64,000 nucleotides of DNA from Armatimonadota bacterium (GTDB taxonomy: Bacteria; Armatimonadota; Zipacnadia; Zipacnadales; UBA11051): positions 1 to 64,000 of the forward strand of contig JABLXH010000040.1 of the NCBI GenBank assembly GCA_013178155.1. The letters are read 5' to 3'. The translations under genes were made by a program, and so were the position numbers. Position 1 is the first letter of the stretch, and every line of letters begins with the position of its first letter. Below the pieces are notes generated by a model. The model saw only the letters and a list, made by a program, of their open reading frames with translations. It did not search any database and was not told the origin of the DNA. This document shows, piece by piece, positions 1 through 9,115 of the stretch.

Positions 1-1417
1 CCAGGACGAAGTTGTCCAGATGCCACGTCGCGTTCCAGTGGTTGCCGCCGAAACCCGCCAGGAGATACCCCTCGTTGCTGCGATTGCCCACCCACAGGTC
101 CTGACAGATGGCGGACACGTCAGGGCCCTGGGCCGACACCAGGGCACCCAGCAGGTCAAAGCGAGCGTGGTGCCACTGGTCGTCGGCCCGGACGTCGCTG
201 ATCTGCCCCAGCGGGAAACAGCCACGGGCCGGTGTCTTCGTGCCGCTGAACACAATCTCGTAGACGCGCTCACCGCACGTCAGATAGAAGTTCACCTTGA
301 CATCGGGGTTCAGCCGGTAGTCGAACTCGATTTCCGAGAGCTGCCGCGCATCGAACCGGTCGGGCAGAATGTTGGCACCGAAGTGTCCCCCTGCGGCCCG
401 GTTGATCAGCCGCAGAGCGTGCCCCTTGCCATCGGCACCGCCAGAGACGATCGTCAAGAGCGCTCCCTGGTCCGGGTCCCGAGATGCCCAGCGCCCCAGG
501 TCGTTCTCGAAGTCGTTCTGCACCGAAGGGTGACTAGGCGAGCTCAGCGTGACCTGCGCAGGGGCCACGGCCGTGGTTGGCGCCAGGGCAAAGCCATCGT
601 CGGGAAGAGGTGGTCGTGGGAGTCTCTCGTGCTCGAAGTAGATCTTGACGCGCGGCGTGATCATATCGTTGCGCAGAACCCAGATCGCCACCCGCCCCCC
701 GCTCAGGGGCTGAGGGTCTGTGGCCTCCAGCACCAGCCGCTCGTCAAAATAGAGCTGAAGCTTCGTTCCCGCTTTGCGGGCTCTTATCGCCCACCATTTG
801 CGGTGCCACTGGTAGGTCTCCGGTTGCGCGTTCTCATAGATCGGCCAGAGTGCTTCCTGGGCACGCGTCTCGGCCAGCACCCGGGTGCCCCGCATGATGC
901 GCGTCCACCGGTTCTCGTCCCCGCCGACAATGAAGGAGTACCCGCTGTCGAGGTTGGCGCCGTCACCGCAGAGCGTGATGTTGACGTCATTGGGATGCAG
1001 GTACACGGGGTCGCGATTAGCTCGCATCTTGAAGGCGCTGTACATCTCGACCGTGACATCGCCCTCAAAGTAGCGCTTGTTCCAGAATGCGGCGACGCCG
1101 TCCGGGGAGAAACCTCCGTACCAGGACCACTGGGGGCTGCAGGTCCAGCGGCTGGTGGCGTTCCACTCCCCGCTACGGGCCAGCCAGTCGCTGGGCGCGC
1201 TGCTGAAGGTGTAGTCATAGACGTGGTCCGAGACGATGTCCACCTCGCCAATCGCGACACCAAGCCCATCGCCGGCAATCCCAATGCGTCCCTTGCTCAG
1301 GTCGCTCGTGGTTGCCGGAAGCTCGTTGGGCTGAGCGCCTGCGTGACCGGTCAGCAGGACCAGGATGGCCCCCAGCAGACCGGCCTGGCTGGCCCTTCTC
1401 ATTACCCAGTACACCAT
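1..1417 (-). CDS. secreted beta-sandwich protein, 3' end outside window
   Basis: An open frame runs from ATG 1417 (or the in-frame ATG at 1402) off the left edge, giving at least 472 residues. The N-terminus from the second Met has two arginines, a hydrophobic stretch (LLGAILVLLTG) and an Ala-Gly-Ala/Gln junction, a good signal peptide. The rest is rich in Trp, Tyr, Asp and Gly like secreted beta-sandwich (concanavalin/LamG or CBM) proteins, and has a second lectin-like block starting near residue 270 (FENDLGRW). No catalytic motif is recognised. It is the last visible gene of a run starting at 6072, 59 bp after another LamG-like secreted protein, so a role at the cell surface or in glycan binding is likely. 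The long opposite-strand frame over the same DNA is a GC-rich shadow. Confidence 0.7.
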   Translation of the reverse strand, partial: MVYWVMRRASQAGLLGAILVLLTGHAGAQPNELPATTSDLSKGRIGIAGDGLGVAIGEVDIVSDHVYDYTFSSAPSDWLARSGEWNATSRWTCSPQWSWYGGFSPDGVAAFWNKRYFEGDVTVEMYSAFKMRANRDPVYLHPNDVNITLCGDGANLDSGYSFIVGGDENRWTRIMRGTRVLAETRAQEALWPIYENAQPETYQWHRKWWAIRARKAGTKLQLYFDERLVLEATDPQPLSGGRVAIWVLRNDMITPRVKIYFEHERLPRPPLPDDGFALAPTTAVAPAQVTLSSPSHPSVQNDFENDLGRWASRDPDQGALLTIVSGGADGKGHALRLINRAAGGHFGANILPDRFDARQLSEIEFDYRLNPDVKVNFYLTCGERVYEIVFSGTKTPARGCFPLGQISDVRADDQWHHARFDLLGALVSAQGPDVSAICQDLWVGNRSNEGYLLAGFGGNHWNATWHLDNFVL

Positions 1418-1476
1418 CGCCGGGTTCACACTCCCGTGTTACCGGCCAACCGGGGCATGGCAGCTCGCCCCGTGGT

Positions 1477-3474
1477 TCAGAAAGACGTGGTCAATGCGAT
1501 CTCGTCGTTGACCTTGACGACCAGCAGACGGCCCTCACGACCGAACTCAACCCTGGCCTCCTCCTCCACCTCGACCTCGGCCGTCCCGAGCTGTTGGTCC
1601 CGAGCGCTGACGACCAGTGACACCTTCTTGGCTCCACTCGTAGTGCTAAGCGTCAACCGCAGTCCGGACTGCTCACCCAGTTCCGGGTCACCGGCCAGGA
1701 TGGCCGTCAGGCTGCCGGTCCTGGAGCCGACCTTGGGAACCGTGAACTTCAGCGCCGTGTTGCCGAAGTAGTCTCCCTTGGTCCACCAGACATTTTGCCC
1801 CTTGGCTGGCTGGACCCACGGGGCGCGGGTGCTGGCCCATTCCGCCATCTCGGGGTGCTCATCGGTCTCGGCAAACTCCTTCATCACGTGCGCGCCCCGC
1901 CGCAACGGGATGGGCTGCAGGTTGAGGTTGTCAAACATACCCTTGGCCTGGCCGTAGAGCCCGACACCCCCGCCGAAGATGCCGGGAACAACAGCCGAGA
2001 GTTCTGCTCCGTCGCCAAGGCGGCCCGTGACTACCTCGTTGCTGACAGTTGCCCGCAATCTTGCCTTCTTGACACCCGCCGGTGCGGGCTGCTGGGCCAG
2101 GACATTCTCGCCCTCGGCCCCCACCCGCAGGAGCTGGAGCTGACCGGCGAAGCTGCAGGCGGCCGAAGCGGGGGCCCAGCGCAACAGACAGTAGTCCTGT
2201 GGCCCCTGATGGGCGAACACCAGTCCGACGCCGCCGCCCAGGCTCTCGGCATCCACGCTGCACGCGTAGTCGCGCCACTGACCGTCCAGCAAAGCCTGCG
2301 AGGGCTTCGTGTCAGTGGTATAGAGCGCGCCGCTCTTCTGGACCCAGCCCTCACCCAGGGCCCATTTGCCCGGCACGACAGTCTCGAAGTCCTCTGCCAG
2401 CGCCTCCCATAGGTCACAGCCGACGTCGTCGAAGAACACCCCGTCTTTGCCCTCAACGTACAGGCCGACCTGTCCCTGACCAAAGAGAGGGGACCGAGCC
2501 ACCAGCCGCACCTCGCCGTCAACGAGACCCACGAACCGATCCTCGCAGACTTCTACCCGGAGCTTGTACCACTGCCCCGGCAGCAGTCCGCCGGGTTTGT
2601 CGGCCAACACCGTGGTCTGGCCGTTGCGGACGGCGATGAGCTGCACGCGATTGCTGTCCTGCCGGGCTGAGTGGCGACCCGTGGCCCGCAAAGCGAGGTA
2701 ATTGCTGTCGTCCTGATAGTAGAACACCAGTCCGGCAACCGCGTCGCCCTGGGGCTTGGCCGAAGCCTCGAGCGCGTACCGGTCCCAGAACCACTGCCCG
2801 GCGACACTGATGGCTACGGGCTCACCGGCGCCAACGTAGGAGAAGGCGTTGGCGGACTTGTCAGCCTCTTCGCGCGCTGCCTGCTCGTCGTCGCGGAGGG
2901 TCCGCATCTGCCAAACGCCGCACTGCGGCTCCCAGACACTCTCCGCGCCGGCTTCACGCACGAAGTCATCGTACACCACGATGTCGCCTACCGGCTGGAT
3001 CCGCAGGTCCTCCCATTCGGCGCCCTCGGCTGTGTAGCCTACCTGCCCGTCCCGCAAGCGGGCGTCGTATCCGCGCAGCAGGACGCTGTCGCCCCAGACC
3101 AGCGCCAGGCGCCAGTCGCGGCGCTGCAGCGTGAACGGAATGGCCTGCCCCGGCTGGAGCTTGATCGCCGCCGGGTTGCCGAGGGGTTGGACCTTTCCCC
3201 CGCTGACGAACACCAGCTTGGCTTCGGTGGGCCGGACAACCAGCAGATAGTGCTCCTGCGACTGGTCCTGCCAGTTGAACACAAGCCGCGCCTCGCACTT
3301 GGCGTCGGTGACTTTCAGGACCCCGGTGACGTTGAAGTCACCCTCACCCGGTTCCTCGAGAAACTGGATCGTGGCGGCTGGTGCCTTCCAGGGCAGAGCC
3401 AGCAGCGCGCCGCAGGCCACAGCGAGGGTCAGCCCGCTGTGCCGACACTTCCTTAAGAGATGGCTTTCCGCCAT
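1477..3474 (-). CDS. secreted LamG-like multi-domain protein
   Basis: Secreted protein of about 665 residues. I chose the ATG at 3474 because AGGA lies 8 nt upstream; in-frame starts up to 3501 are possible. A signal peptide (LTLAVACGALLALPWKAPA) opens the protein. Two tandem modules follow, each of the LamG / 3-keto-disaccharide-hydrolase-like sandwich type: one contains YDDFVREAG, the second EDFETVVPGKW, and both carry a GxVGLYV/GGVGLYGQ strand and a closing FFDDV or FDNLN strand. The C-terminal third is a further beta-rich domain. No catalytic residues can be assigned, so binding of a polysaccharide is the best guess from fold type. It lies between a CBM-like secreted protein and another secreted beta-sandwich protein. 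Confidence 0.72.
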   Translation of the reverse strand: MAESHLLRKCRHSGLTLAVACGALLALPWKAPAATIQFLEEPGEGDFNVTGVLKVTDAKCEARLVFNWQDQSQEHYLLVVRPTEAKLVFVSGGKVQPLGNPAAIKLQPGQAIPFTLQRRDWRLALVWGDSVLLRGYDARLRDGQVGYTAEGAEWEDLRIQPVGDIVVYDDFVREAGAESVWEPQCGVWQMRTLRDDEQAAREEADKSANAFSYVGAGEPVAISVAGQWFWDRYALEASAKPQGDAVAGLVFYYQDDSNYLALRATGRHSARQDSNRVQLIAVRNGQTTVLADKPGGLLPGQWYKLRVEVCEDRFVGLVDGEVRLVARSPLFGQGQVGLYVEGKDGVFFDDVGCDLWEALAEDFETVVPGKWALGEGWVQKSGALYTTDTKPSQALLDGQWRDYACSVDAESLGGGVGLVFAHQGPQDYCLLRWAPASAACSFAGQLQLLRVGAEGENVLAQQPAPAGVKKARLRATVSNEVVTGRLGDGAELSAVVPGIFGGGVGLYGQAKGMFDNLNLQPIPLRRGAHVMKEFAETDEHPEMAEWASTRAPWVQPAKGQNVWWTKGDYFGNTALKFTVPKVGSRTGSLTAILAGDPELGEQSGLRLTLSTTSGAKKVSLVVSARDQQLGTAEVEVEEEARVEFGREGRLLVVKVNDEIALTTSF

Positions 3475-3507
3475 GCCGTGCATCCTATCCATCGAAGCCA
3501 CGCGTCG

Positions 3508-4050
3508 CTATCTGATGATGTACTGTGGCGTCTGCTGCATGGCCCGCACCGGCACGTAGCGCGTGTCGTTGGTCAGCATGACCTGGTCCAGCTTCGCGCC
3601 GTCCTCCCGGTTTTGGATCGTGATGGAGTGTGTACCCGCGCCGAGCTGCAGCAGGGGACCCTTGACCCAGTGCCAGCGCTGGTAAGTGCCATCCTGGCCC
3701 AGGACCACGGCGGGCTTATCGTCAACCTTCAGGAAAAATGAGTTGCCGCAGCCGTCGTACCAGTGGCACAAGGCCCAGAACCGGTAGTTGCCAGCGGCCG
3801 GGACCTTGATCTTGTAGTAGGCCCGCCCCTGGTCGCCAGGGGCACCTTCCTCCTGTCCGTGCGGACGGCGCAGGGGAATCTCGATGTAGTAGCCGCCGGA
3901 GGCCACAGAGCTCTTCGTCTTGGTCATCGAGGCAGCGATGGCTGAGTAGCTCTCGGCCTCAAAGACAATCCTGACCGTGGCCGCGTAGGCCCAGGTGAGC
4001 AACAGGCCGGTGACCAGGGTCAGCAGTATCGGAACCACGAGGCGCTTCAT
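3508..4050 (-). CDS. secreted CBM6/CBM35-like carbohydrate-binding protein
   Basis: A 180-residue protein beginning at ATG 4050 with GGAGGAG 9 nt upstream. Residues 1-23 form a signal peptide ending in AYA/A. The mature part begins IVFEAESYSAI and continues with GGYYIEIPL, YYKIKVPAAGNYRFWALCHWYDGCGNSFFLKVD and LGAGTHSITIQNREDGAKLDQVMLTND. This is the usual CBM6/CBM35-like plan: an EAE start, a G-Y-Y strand, a P-x-G-x-Y-x-hydrophobic strand, and an ending D-x-hydrophobic-x-L-T/N-D. It is close to a bare single-module binding protein with no enzyme attached. It directly follows the O-antigen-ligase-like gene and precedes two larger secreted proteins, which suggests a surface glycan-binding role. 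Confidence 0.75.
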   Translation of the reverse strand: MKRLVVPILLTLVTGLLLTWAYAATVRIVFEAESYSAIAASMTKTKSSVASGGYYIEIPLRRPHGQEEGAPGDQGRAYYKIKVPAAGNYRFWALCHWYDGCGNSFFLKVDDKPAVVLGQDGTYQRWHWVKGPLLQLGAGTHSITIQNREDGAKLDQVMLTNDTRYVPVRAMQQTPQYIIR

Positions 4051-4054
4051 TGGA

Positions 4055-5362
4055 TCACACTCCTCCGGCTAAGGTCGGCGGCGTGGCGCTCTGCCGCTGA
4101 ATGCTGCCCATCACCGCGATCAGGGCGTATCCCAGGGCCCAGACGAGGGACGTGCCCCGCACAAACAGGCTGCTGAAAACGTTGACCAGGGGTACGGCCA
4201 GTGCCAGGCCGCAAAGCCCCGCTGCCCACACCCTCCCTTCCTGTGACTCCGTATGCCGCCAGAGGTTCACTGCCTGCCACGCAAAGTGCCCGATGAAGGC
4301 CATCAGGGCCACCAGGCCGGCGAAACCCATGCTGCTGCCGGTCACCAGGTAAAGGTTATTGGTGTCCGCCTCGGACTTCTTTACGTTCGGGAGAAACCCA
4401 TAGTACTCAGGACGTCCGATGTTGAGCTGGTAATTCCCTGTTCCTACCCCCAGCAGGAAATTCTCGGCCATCATGTTCAGCGCCGGGACCCATTCGATCC
4501 AGCGCTTCTTGACAATGGGTTGGCCGCTCTCGACAAACGCCTCGGCATCCATAAGCTTGTGAACCTCCCCCTCCTCATAGGGGTTCACCAGCTCCTGGTG
4601 GACTCCCCGATTCAGGGGCAAGCCCTGCGTCGTAAGCACGCAGAACAACGCGGCAGCCGGGAGGAACACCCACAGGCGGCCACTGGCACCACAGACCATA
4701 GTCATCACGGCCAGCACCACCACCAGCACGAACAGCAGGCCGGGTGACAGCAGCGTCACAGCGCCAAGTGTTAGTGCTCCGGCCGCCCACACCCGTTCCC
4801 AGGTCCGCCTGGACCATAGCAGCAGAGCATAGAACAGCGGCAGGACCATCACCAGGAAAGCGCTATAGGCCGTCCGGCTCTGGAAGCCGGCCTTCACGCC
4901 GGCGGGGTCCGTGGCCGTCACATACTGGCTCAAAGCGTAGAGCATGGCGGCGGACGTCCCGACCAGTAACACCAGCAAGGCCAGTCGCTGCCGACGCTCA
5001 CTCCGCAAGACGTCGGCAAACAGCATGTAGGCCAGGACGAAGTACAGCAGCAACTGAGCGATCTCCACGGCGGCCGCCTGAAGGTTCTCGGCCCCAAGGC
5101 CCGAGAGGACGGCAACGGCCAGCAGAACCCAGGTCTGGTGCGGCGGCCACAGCAGACCGCGGAGCCGCCCGGTTACCAGCGTCCACAGGCCCCAGGCCGC
5201 GATGATCGCGGCGGCCAGCAGATCGGCGTAGGCGATAAAGGGGCCGTGCTTGGGGTCCAGGGCGTAGGCCCATTGCCCGGGAGCCACAGCCAGAAGCGCC
5301 AGCACCGTCCAGAAGCTCCAGGTCGGCGTCTCCACTCGGGCCGATCTGCCCTCCTGGGTCAT
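4055..5362 (-). CDS. O-antigen ligase/polymerase-like membrane protein (Wzy_C type)
   Basis: A 435-residue multi-pass membrane protein with about ten hydrophobic segments. A large extracytoplasmic loop near residues 255-330 contains GVGTGNYQ, the pattern seen in the Wzy_C/WaaL O-antigen ligase superfamily, followed by NNLYL and a transmembrane run. Such proteins join or polymerise glycan chains at the outer face of the membrane using a polyprenyl-linked donor. The start codon overlaps the preceding stop by four bases (ATGA), and the stop sits within the ribosome-binding region of the CBM-like gene, so the three genes are probably translated together. Which glycan is used cannot be told from the sequence. 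Confidence 0.78.
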   Translation of the reverse strand: MTQEGRSARVETPTWSFWTVLALLAVAPGQWAYALDPKHGPFIAYADLLAAAIIAAWGLWTLVTGRLRGLLWPPHQTWVLLAVAVLSGLGAENLQAAAVEIAQLLLYFVLAYMLFADVLRSERRQRLALLVLLVGTSAAMLYALSQYVTATDPAGVKAGFQSRTAYSAFLVMVLPLFYALLLWSRRTWERVWAAGALTLGAVTLLSPGLLFVLVVVLAVMTMVCGASGRLWVFLPAAALFCVLTTQGLPLNRGVHQELVNPYEEGEVHKLMDAEAFVESGQPIVKKRWIEWVPALNMMAENFLLGVGTGNYQLNIGRPEYYGFLPNVKKSEADTNNLYLVTGSSMGFAGLVALMAFIGHFAWQAVNLWRHTESQEGRVWAAGLCGLALAVPLVNVFSSLFVRGTSLVWALGYALIAVMGSIQRQSATPPTLAGGV

Positions 5363-6072
5363 GCCGGTTCCCCCCCGCCGACCAGGTTACGGACCAGCGC
5401 CGCCAGTACGGTCAGCGCCAGGTACACCTGGGCCGAGTAACCCACGCCCGTGCGGCCCGATAAGCCCAGAACCACGCCAAGCAGCCAGGCGTACTGGACC
5501 GCATTGCTCACAAGCATCACCAGGTGCAGGCTGTCCATATCGTAGATGCGCCCCAAAGCCGCGTAGGTCCCCAGGCCCAGCACAATGACCAGTGCCGCGG
5601 CCAGGACCGTGACGCGTGCGTAAGGGATGGGGCACTGCTGGCCGCAGCGTCGCGTAACGGTTGCCAGGTACAGCATTCCGAAGACCCCGGCCACCAACAC
5701 CCCGATGGTAGCCAGGCTGGGGTTCACCGCCGCCAGCCATAGCGGCATCCTCTCCCCGACCGTCGGCCAGCTAGCTAGCTGTGGGTCATAGCTCAGGCTC
5801 AAAGCGACGCCTGCCAACAGGGCGGTCAGGCTCTTGCCGCAGACAGAGGCCGCGCCGCGGCCTCTGGTGCCCACAGCATGAGCTAGCGCTATCACGGCTG
5901 CGAGCAACAGCGCGGCCCACTGACGTCCGGTGAAATCAGCGGGCTGCAAGGTGTAGGCTGCGGAACAGCAGATCGCCAGCAGCCCCAGGTGGGTGAGGCC
6001 TGCGAGAACCCACACCGGTGCCTGCCGATGATGGGACAGCCGCTCATCTACCAGGCTCTCAGCACTGGCCAT
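5359..6072 (-). CDS. hypothetical membrane protein, about 7 TM
   Basis: A 237-residue protein with about seven hydrophobic segments and no recognised domain. It starts at ATG 6072 and is the first gene after a promoter-like sequence at 6168-6196. Its stop overlaps the start of the O-antigen-ligase-like gene, so the two probably act on the same glycan. It might be a partner or accessory membrane subunit for polymerisation, but nothing in the sequence proves this. Confidence 0.7.
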   Translation of the reverse strand: MASAESLVDERLSHHRQAPVWVLAGLTHLGLLAICCSAAYTLQPADFTGRQWAALLLAAVIALAHAVGTRGRGAASVCGKSLTALLAGVALSLSYDPQLASWPTVGERMPLWLAAVNPSLATIGVLVAGVFGMLYLATVTRRCGQQCPIPYARVTVLAAALVIVLGLGTYAALGRIYDMDSLHLVMLVSNAVQYAWLLGVVLGLSGRTGVGYSAQVYLALTVLAALVRNLVGGGEPA

Positions 6073-6167
6073 GCCATCCTACCACTCAGGATAGTAGTCT
6101 CACGGGTTAGAACCCCAATCCCCCGCGATGGTTCCTCCCGATGTCGGCTCTGGGCGGACGTCTCGCT

Positions 6168-6196
6168 ATCATAAGGCATTCCCTCCGCCGCGGCAA
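6168..6196 (-). promoter_or_regulatory. sigma-70-like promoter upstream of the 6072 operon
   Basis: On the minus strand TTGCCG (6196-6191), a 17-nt spacer and TATGAT (6173-6168) form a good sigma-70-type promoter. The start point would be near 6161, leaving a leader of about 90 nt before the ATG at 6072. It separates the glycosyltransferase operon from the O-antigen-ligase-like operon. Confidence 0.6.
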
Positions 6197-6218
6197 TCCC
6201 GGGCGTACGCGAAGAGCC

Positions 6219-7385
6219 TTACGTCGCCAGTCCGCGCCCCCCATGAAGCTGCTCGTAGAGGGCAGCGTGTCCCGCGAGCATCTGATCCAGTCGGTACTGA
6301 CTGAGAACCAGCTCGCGTAACCGTTGGCCCATCGTCTCGCGTTCCGTGTTGAGCCACAGCTCGCTCATTCGGGCAGCGAGGTCCATAGGGTCGCCAGGCC
6401 GCGCCAGCAGGCCCGTTTCGCCGGGCGTGATGAGGTCGCGACAACCCGCGATGTCGGTCGCCACCACCGGCAGACTCGCCAGCCCAGCTTCCAGCAACGC
6501 ATACGGTAAGCCCTCCCAGAGGGAGGAGAGAACGAAGACATCCAGACCGGTCAGCAGCCGCGGGACGTCCTGGCGGTGTCCCAGGAAGCGGATGCTGTCA
6601 GCGCACCCCAGTCTCGCGGCCAGTTGCTGCAGTACCTTCCTCTGTGCCCCATCGCCCACGATGACGATACAGGCGTCCCGGAGCTGACGCTTCAGAATGG
6701 CCGCCGCTCGTACCAGACTGGCCACGTCTTTCTGGGGCACAAGTGCGGCTACGGTCCCAAAAACCGGGCTTTCGGGCGGCAAGTCCAACTCAGCGCGCAC
6801 TGCCTCGCGCTCGACTCCCGTGACCAGATCAGTCGGTCGGACCCCGTTGCGGATCAGGACTGCCCGTTCCGGTGGCACCACACGGTGCTCCAGGGCCAGC
6901 GCCAGTTGGCTGGGTCCGACCGCCACAAGCCGGTCCGTGTGGCGGCCCGCCCATCGCTCCAGTTCGAGGTAGACCCAGCGTCGGACCGAGCCGACGGTCA
7001 TCTGGAAGGGGAAGGCATGGGGGTTATAGACAGTTGCCGGCCGGGGCTGGACCTGGCGTGCCGCCAGCCGAGCCAGAAAGCCGCCCTTGGCGCTGTGGCC
7101 GTGAAGGATGTCCGGCCGGTCGCGCCGCAGGAGTTCAGACAGTGCCCACAGGGCGCCGAGGTCCGCTGGCGGGCTGATCTCGCGCCGCATAGGCAGCACA
7201 GTCACCCGGACGCCCCTCGCGCGAAGGCCTTCGATATCCGCCTGGAAGGCCGGTGTGCGCAAGGAGCAGATGAGGTGCTGCTCAAACCGCTCGGCCGGGA
7301 GTCCGAAGCACAGGTCAAGCACGTGACGGCGCGTACCGCCAACCGTGGCCTCCAGCACGTGAACGACGCGGATCCTAGCGCCCAA
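6219..7385 (-). CDS. GT4 family glycosyltransferase
   Basis: A GT-B fold glycosyltransferase, 388 residues from the proposed TTG at 7385. The protein begins GARIRVVHVLEATVGGTRRHVLDL, the usual N-terminal strand and glycine loop. The C-terminal half has the donor-binding E-x7-E motif (EGLPYALLE) followed by ASLPVVATDIAGCRDLI and ETGLL. Upstream in-frame starts as far as 7571 would add a low-complexity tail inside the neighbouring flippase gene and are rejected; no ATG is available. The gene overlaps the flippase stop by about 11 bp and closes the operon coming from 16.4 kb. It probably adds a sugar to the lipid-linked repeat unit in the cytoplasm. The start is less certain than the family. Confidence 0.82.
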   Translation of the reverse strand: MGARIRVVHVLEATVGGTRRHVLDLCFGLPAERFEQHLICSLRTPAFQADIEGLRARGVRVTVLPMRREISPPADLGALWALSELLRRDRPDILHGHSAKGGFLARLAARQVQPRPATVYNPHAFPFQMTVGSVRRWVYLELERWAGRHTDRLVAVGPSQLALALEHRVVPPERAVLIRNGVRPTDLVTGVEREAVRAELDLPPESPVFGTVAALVPQKDVASLVRAAAILKRQLRDACIVIVGDGAQRKVLQQLAARLGCADSIRFLGHRQDVPRLLTGLDVFVLSSLWEGLPYALLEAGLASLPVVATDIAGCRDLITPGETGLLARPGDPMDLAARMSELWLNTERETMGQRLRELVLSQYRLDQMLAGHAALYEQLHGGRGLAT

Positions 7386-9093
7386 GGCGCCCCCGCACCT
7401 TCCGGATGACGAAGCCGCCAACCATTGCCAACTCCTCGATCCTGGTGAGGGCGGCCACGACCAGAAACACGACACCTCCCCCAAGCCCGACCGCCCCGAA
7501 GAGCGCCAGGCTGCGCAGCTTCTGGGCCATGAAAGGCGGCGTCCAGCCGAGCAGAGGTGCCTCCAGCGCATTGCCGATGAAGTAGACGGTCAGCCCCATG
7601 GCCGCCGTGGCCAGCCCGAGCCGACCGGCGAAACTGAGAGCTTTGCCGTAATCTATGCGCCCGATCTGCCGCCGAATCAGTCCGTAGAGAACGACAACCT
7701 TGAGACTCTTGCTGACGGTCAGCGCCAGGGAAACGGCCGCCAGCGCCCCAGCTCCGCCAATCTGGCCGTTGCGATAGAGCACCATCACGCCCACATACCC
7801 GATCAGCACATGCAGCCCGGCCATGGCCGCTCCCCAGTAGTTGGGCGTCTTGGTATCCTGCAGAGCGAAGAACCACTTGTTGATGCTGCCCTCCAGAGCA
7901 AAGAACAACAGACCCGGGGCATAGCAAAACAGGGCCAGCGCCGACAGACCTGCCCGCTCCGGTGTCAGCTCGCCATGCTCAAACATGATGGTGATGATGG
8001 GCCGAGCCAGGAACATCAGCCCCACAGAGATCGGGACAAAGATGAAGGCCATGACCCTCGTCATACCGACCAGTGCATCGGCCAGACGGTCCTTCTCGCC
8101 CCGTGCGGCCCACTCGGACAGGAAAGGATAGACCACGAAGCTGACCGCCAAGGGGAGGATCTGCAGCGACGAGTCACCCATCTGCCGACCGAAGGTGAGA
8201 CAGGTATACATGCCCTCGCCAATCCGGTCGGCATAGATACTGTCAGCGACACTGCGCAGGGCGGAGGCGATCATGCCCACCAGCACCGGTGGCATGAGCG
8301 AGAAGACGGTGGCGGCGCCGGACACATCCCTGGGGTTCAGCAGAAAGCGGTAGTATCGAAACTTGCTCCACAGCCCTGGCACCATGGTGATCAGGCGCAT
8401 GGAGGCGCCAAGAACGACCCCCAGAGCAGCACCCAGTATGGCCCGCGGGTTGTCCGGACGCCAGATCCACAGCACCCCCACGACCATCCCGATGACCAGC
8501 ATTGTACGGAAGGCGAACTCACCGAATGCCGGCAGGGCGAAGCGCTTGTAGGCGTGCAAGGTCAACTCGGGCATCAGCGACAGGCTGAGAAACAATGTGG
8601 CCGGGGCCATCGTCCGCAACAGGAGCACGGCCGTGGCAAAGTTCTCCGGCTCTGACGCCAGGCGGCTCCAAAGCAGGCGAATGACCTGGGGAGCAAACAC
8701 CTCCAGCAGCGCCGTGATCGCCACCAGGAAGATCAACTCAAGGTTGAGAATGGCGCTCAGCAGGCGCCAGGCCTGCTGCTCTCCCCCGGCCCGCAACTCA
8801 CGGATGAACTGGGGCAGGTAGGCGGGCCGGAGGATCTTCTCCATGTTCGTGTACATGGCGTACACGATCACGTTGTACGCGCTGTTGTAAGCGTCAGCCT
8901 GGGCAATCCTTGCCCCCCCGAACCAGCCGGCGATCAGCATGCTCTTGGCATATCCCGAGATCTTCCCCAGGAACAGGAAGAAAGAGATGATGATGGCTCC
9001 AAGGGCCATGCGCTTACCGGCTTGCGCGTCGGCGGCCTCCTGGGCTTCGTTGGTCGGGGGATCTGGCGGCGGTCCAATGCTGATGTCGTCCAT
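7375..9093 (-). CDS. murJ: MurJ/MVF-family lipid-linked oligosaccharide flippase
   Basis: A 572-residue integral membrane protein with about 13-14 hydrophobic segments. The pattern GKISGYAKSMLIAGWFG near residue 43, then DAYNSAYN, FYPFLS-like VVYPFLSEWAARGE and PALFFALEGSINKWFFALQDTKTPNYWGA, is typical of the MurJ/MviN branch of the MOP exporter superfamily. MurJ flips lipid II; relatives inside polysaccharide operons flip the lipid-linked repeat unit. Here the gene sits among four glycosyltransferases and overlaps one of them, so it may be dedicated to the exopolysaccharide rather than peptidoglycan. A second murJ elsewhere in the genome would settle that. Confidence 0.82.
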   Translation of the reverse strand: MDDISIGPPPDPPTNEAQEAADAQAGKRMALGAIIISFFLFLGKISGYAKSMLIAGWFGGARIAQADAYNSAYNVIVYAMYTNMEKILRPAYLPQFIRELRAGGEQQAWRLLSAILNLELIFLVAITALLEVFAPQVIRLLWSRLASEPENFATAVLLLRTMAPATLFLSLSLMPELTLHAYKRFALPAFGEFAFRTMLVIGMVVGVLWIWRPDNPRAILGAALGVVLGASMRLITMVPGLWSKFRYYRFLLNPRDVSGAATVFSLMPPVLVGMIASALRSVADSIYADRIGEGMYTCLTFGRQMGDSSLQILPLAVSFVVYPFLSEWAARGEKDRLADALVGMTRVMAFIFVPISVGLMFLARPIITIMFEHGELTPERAGLSALALFCYAPGLLFFALEGSINKWFFALQDTKTPNYWGAAMAGLHVLIGYVGVMVLYRNGQIGGAGALAAVSLALTVSKSLKVVVLYGLIRRQIGRIDYGKALSFAGRLGLATAAMGLTVYFIGNALEAPLLGWTPPFMAQKLRSLALFGAVGLGGGVVFLVVAALTRIEELAMVGGFVIRKVRGRLGR

Positions 9094-9115
9094 AGCGCCC
9101 CTGCGCAGGTGTGGT

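Noticed and set aside
20-1771. Plus-strand frame of 583 codons
   Set aside because: Runs antisense to two signal-peptide proteins, has no recognisable domain and shows the low-complexity Arg/Pro/Val bias of a GC-rich shadow.
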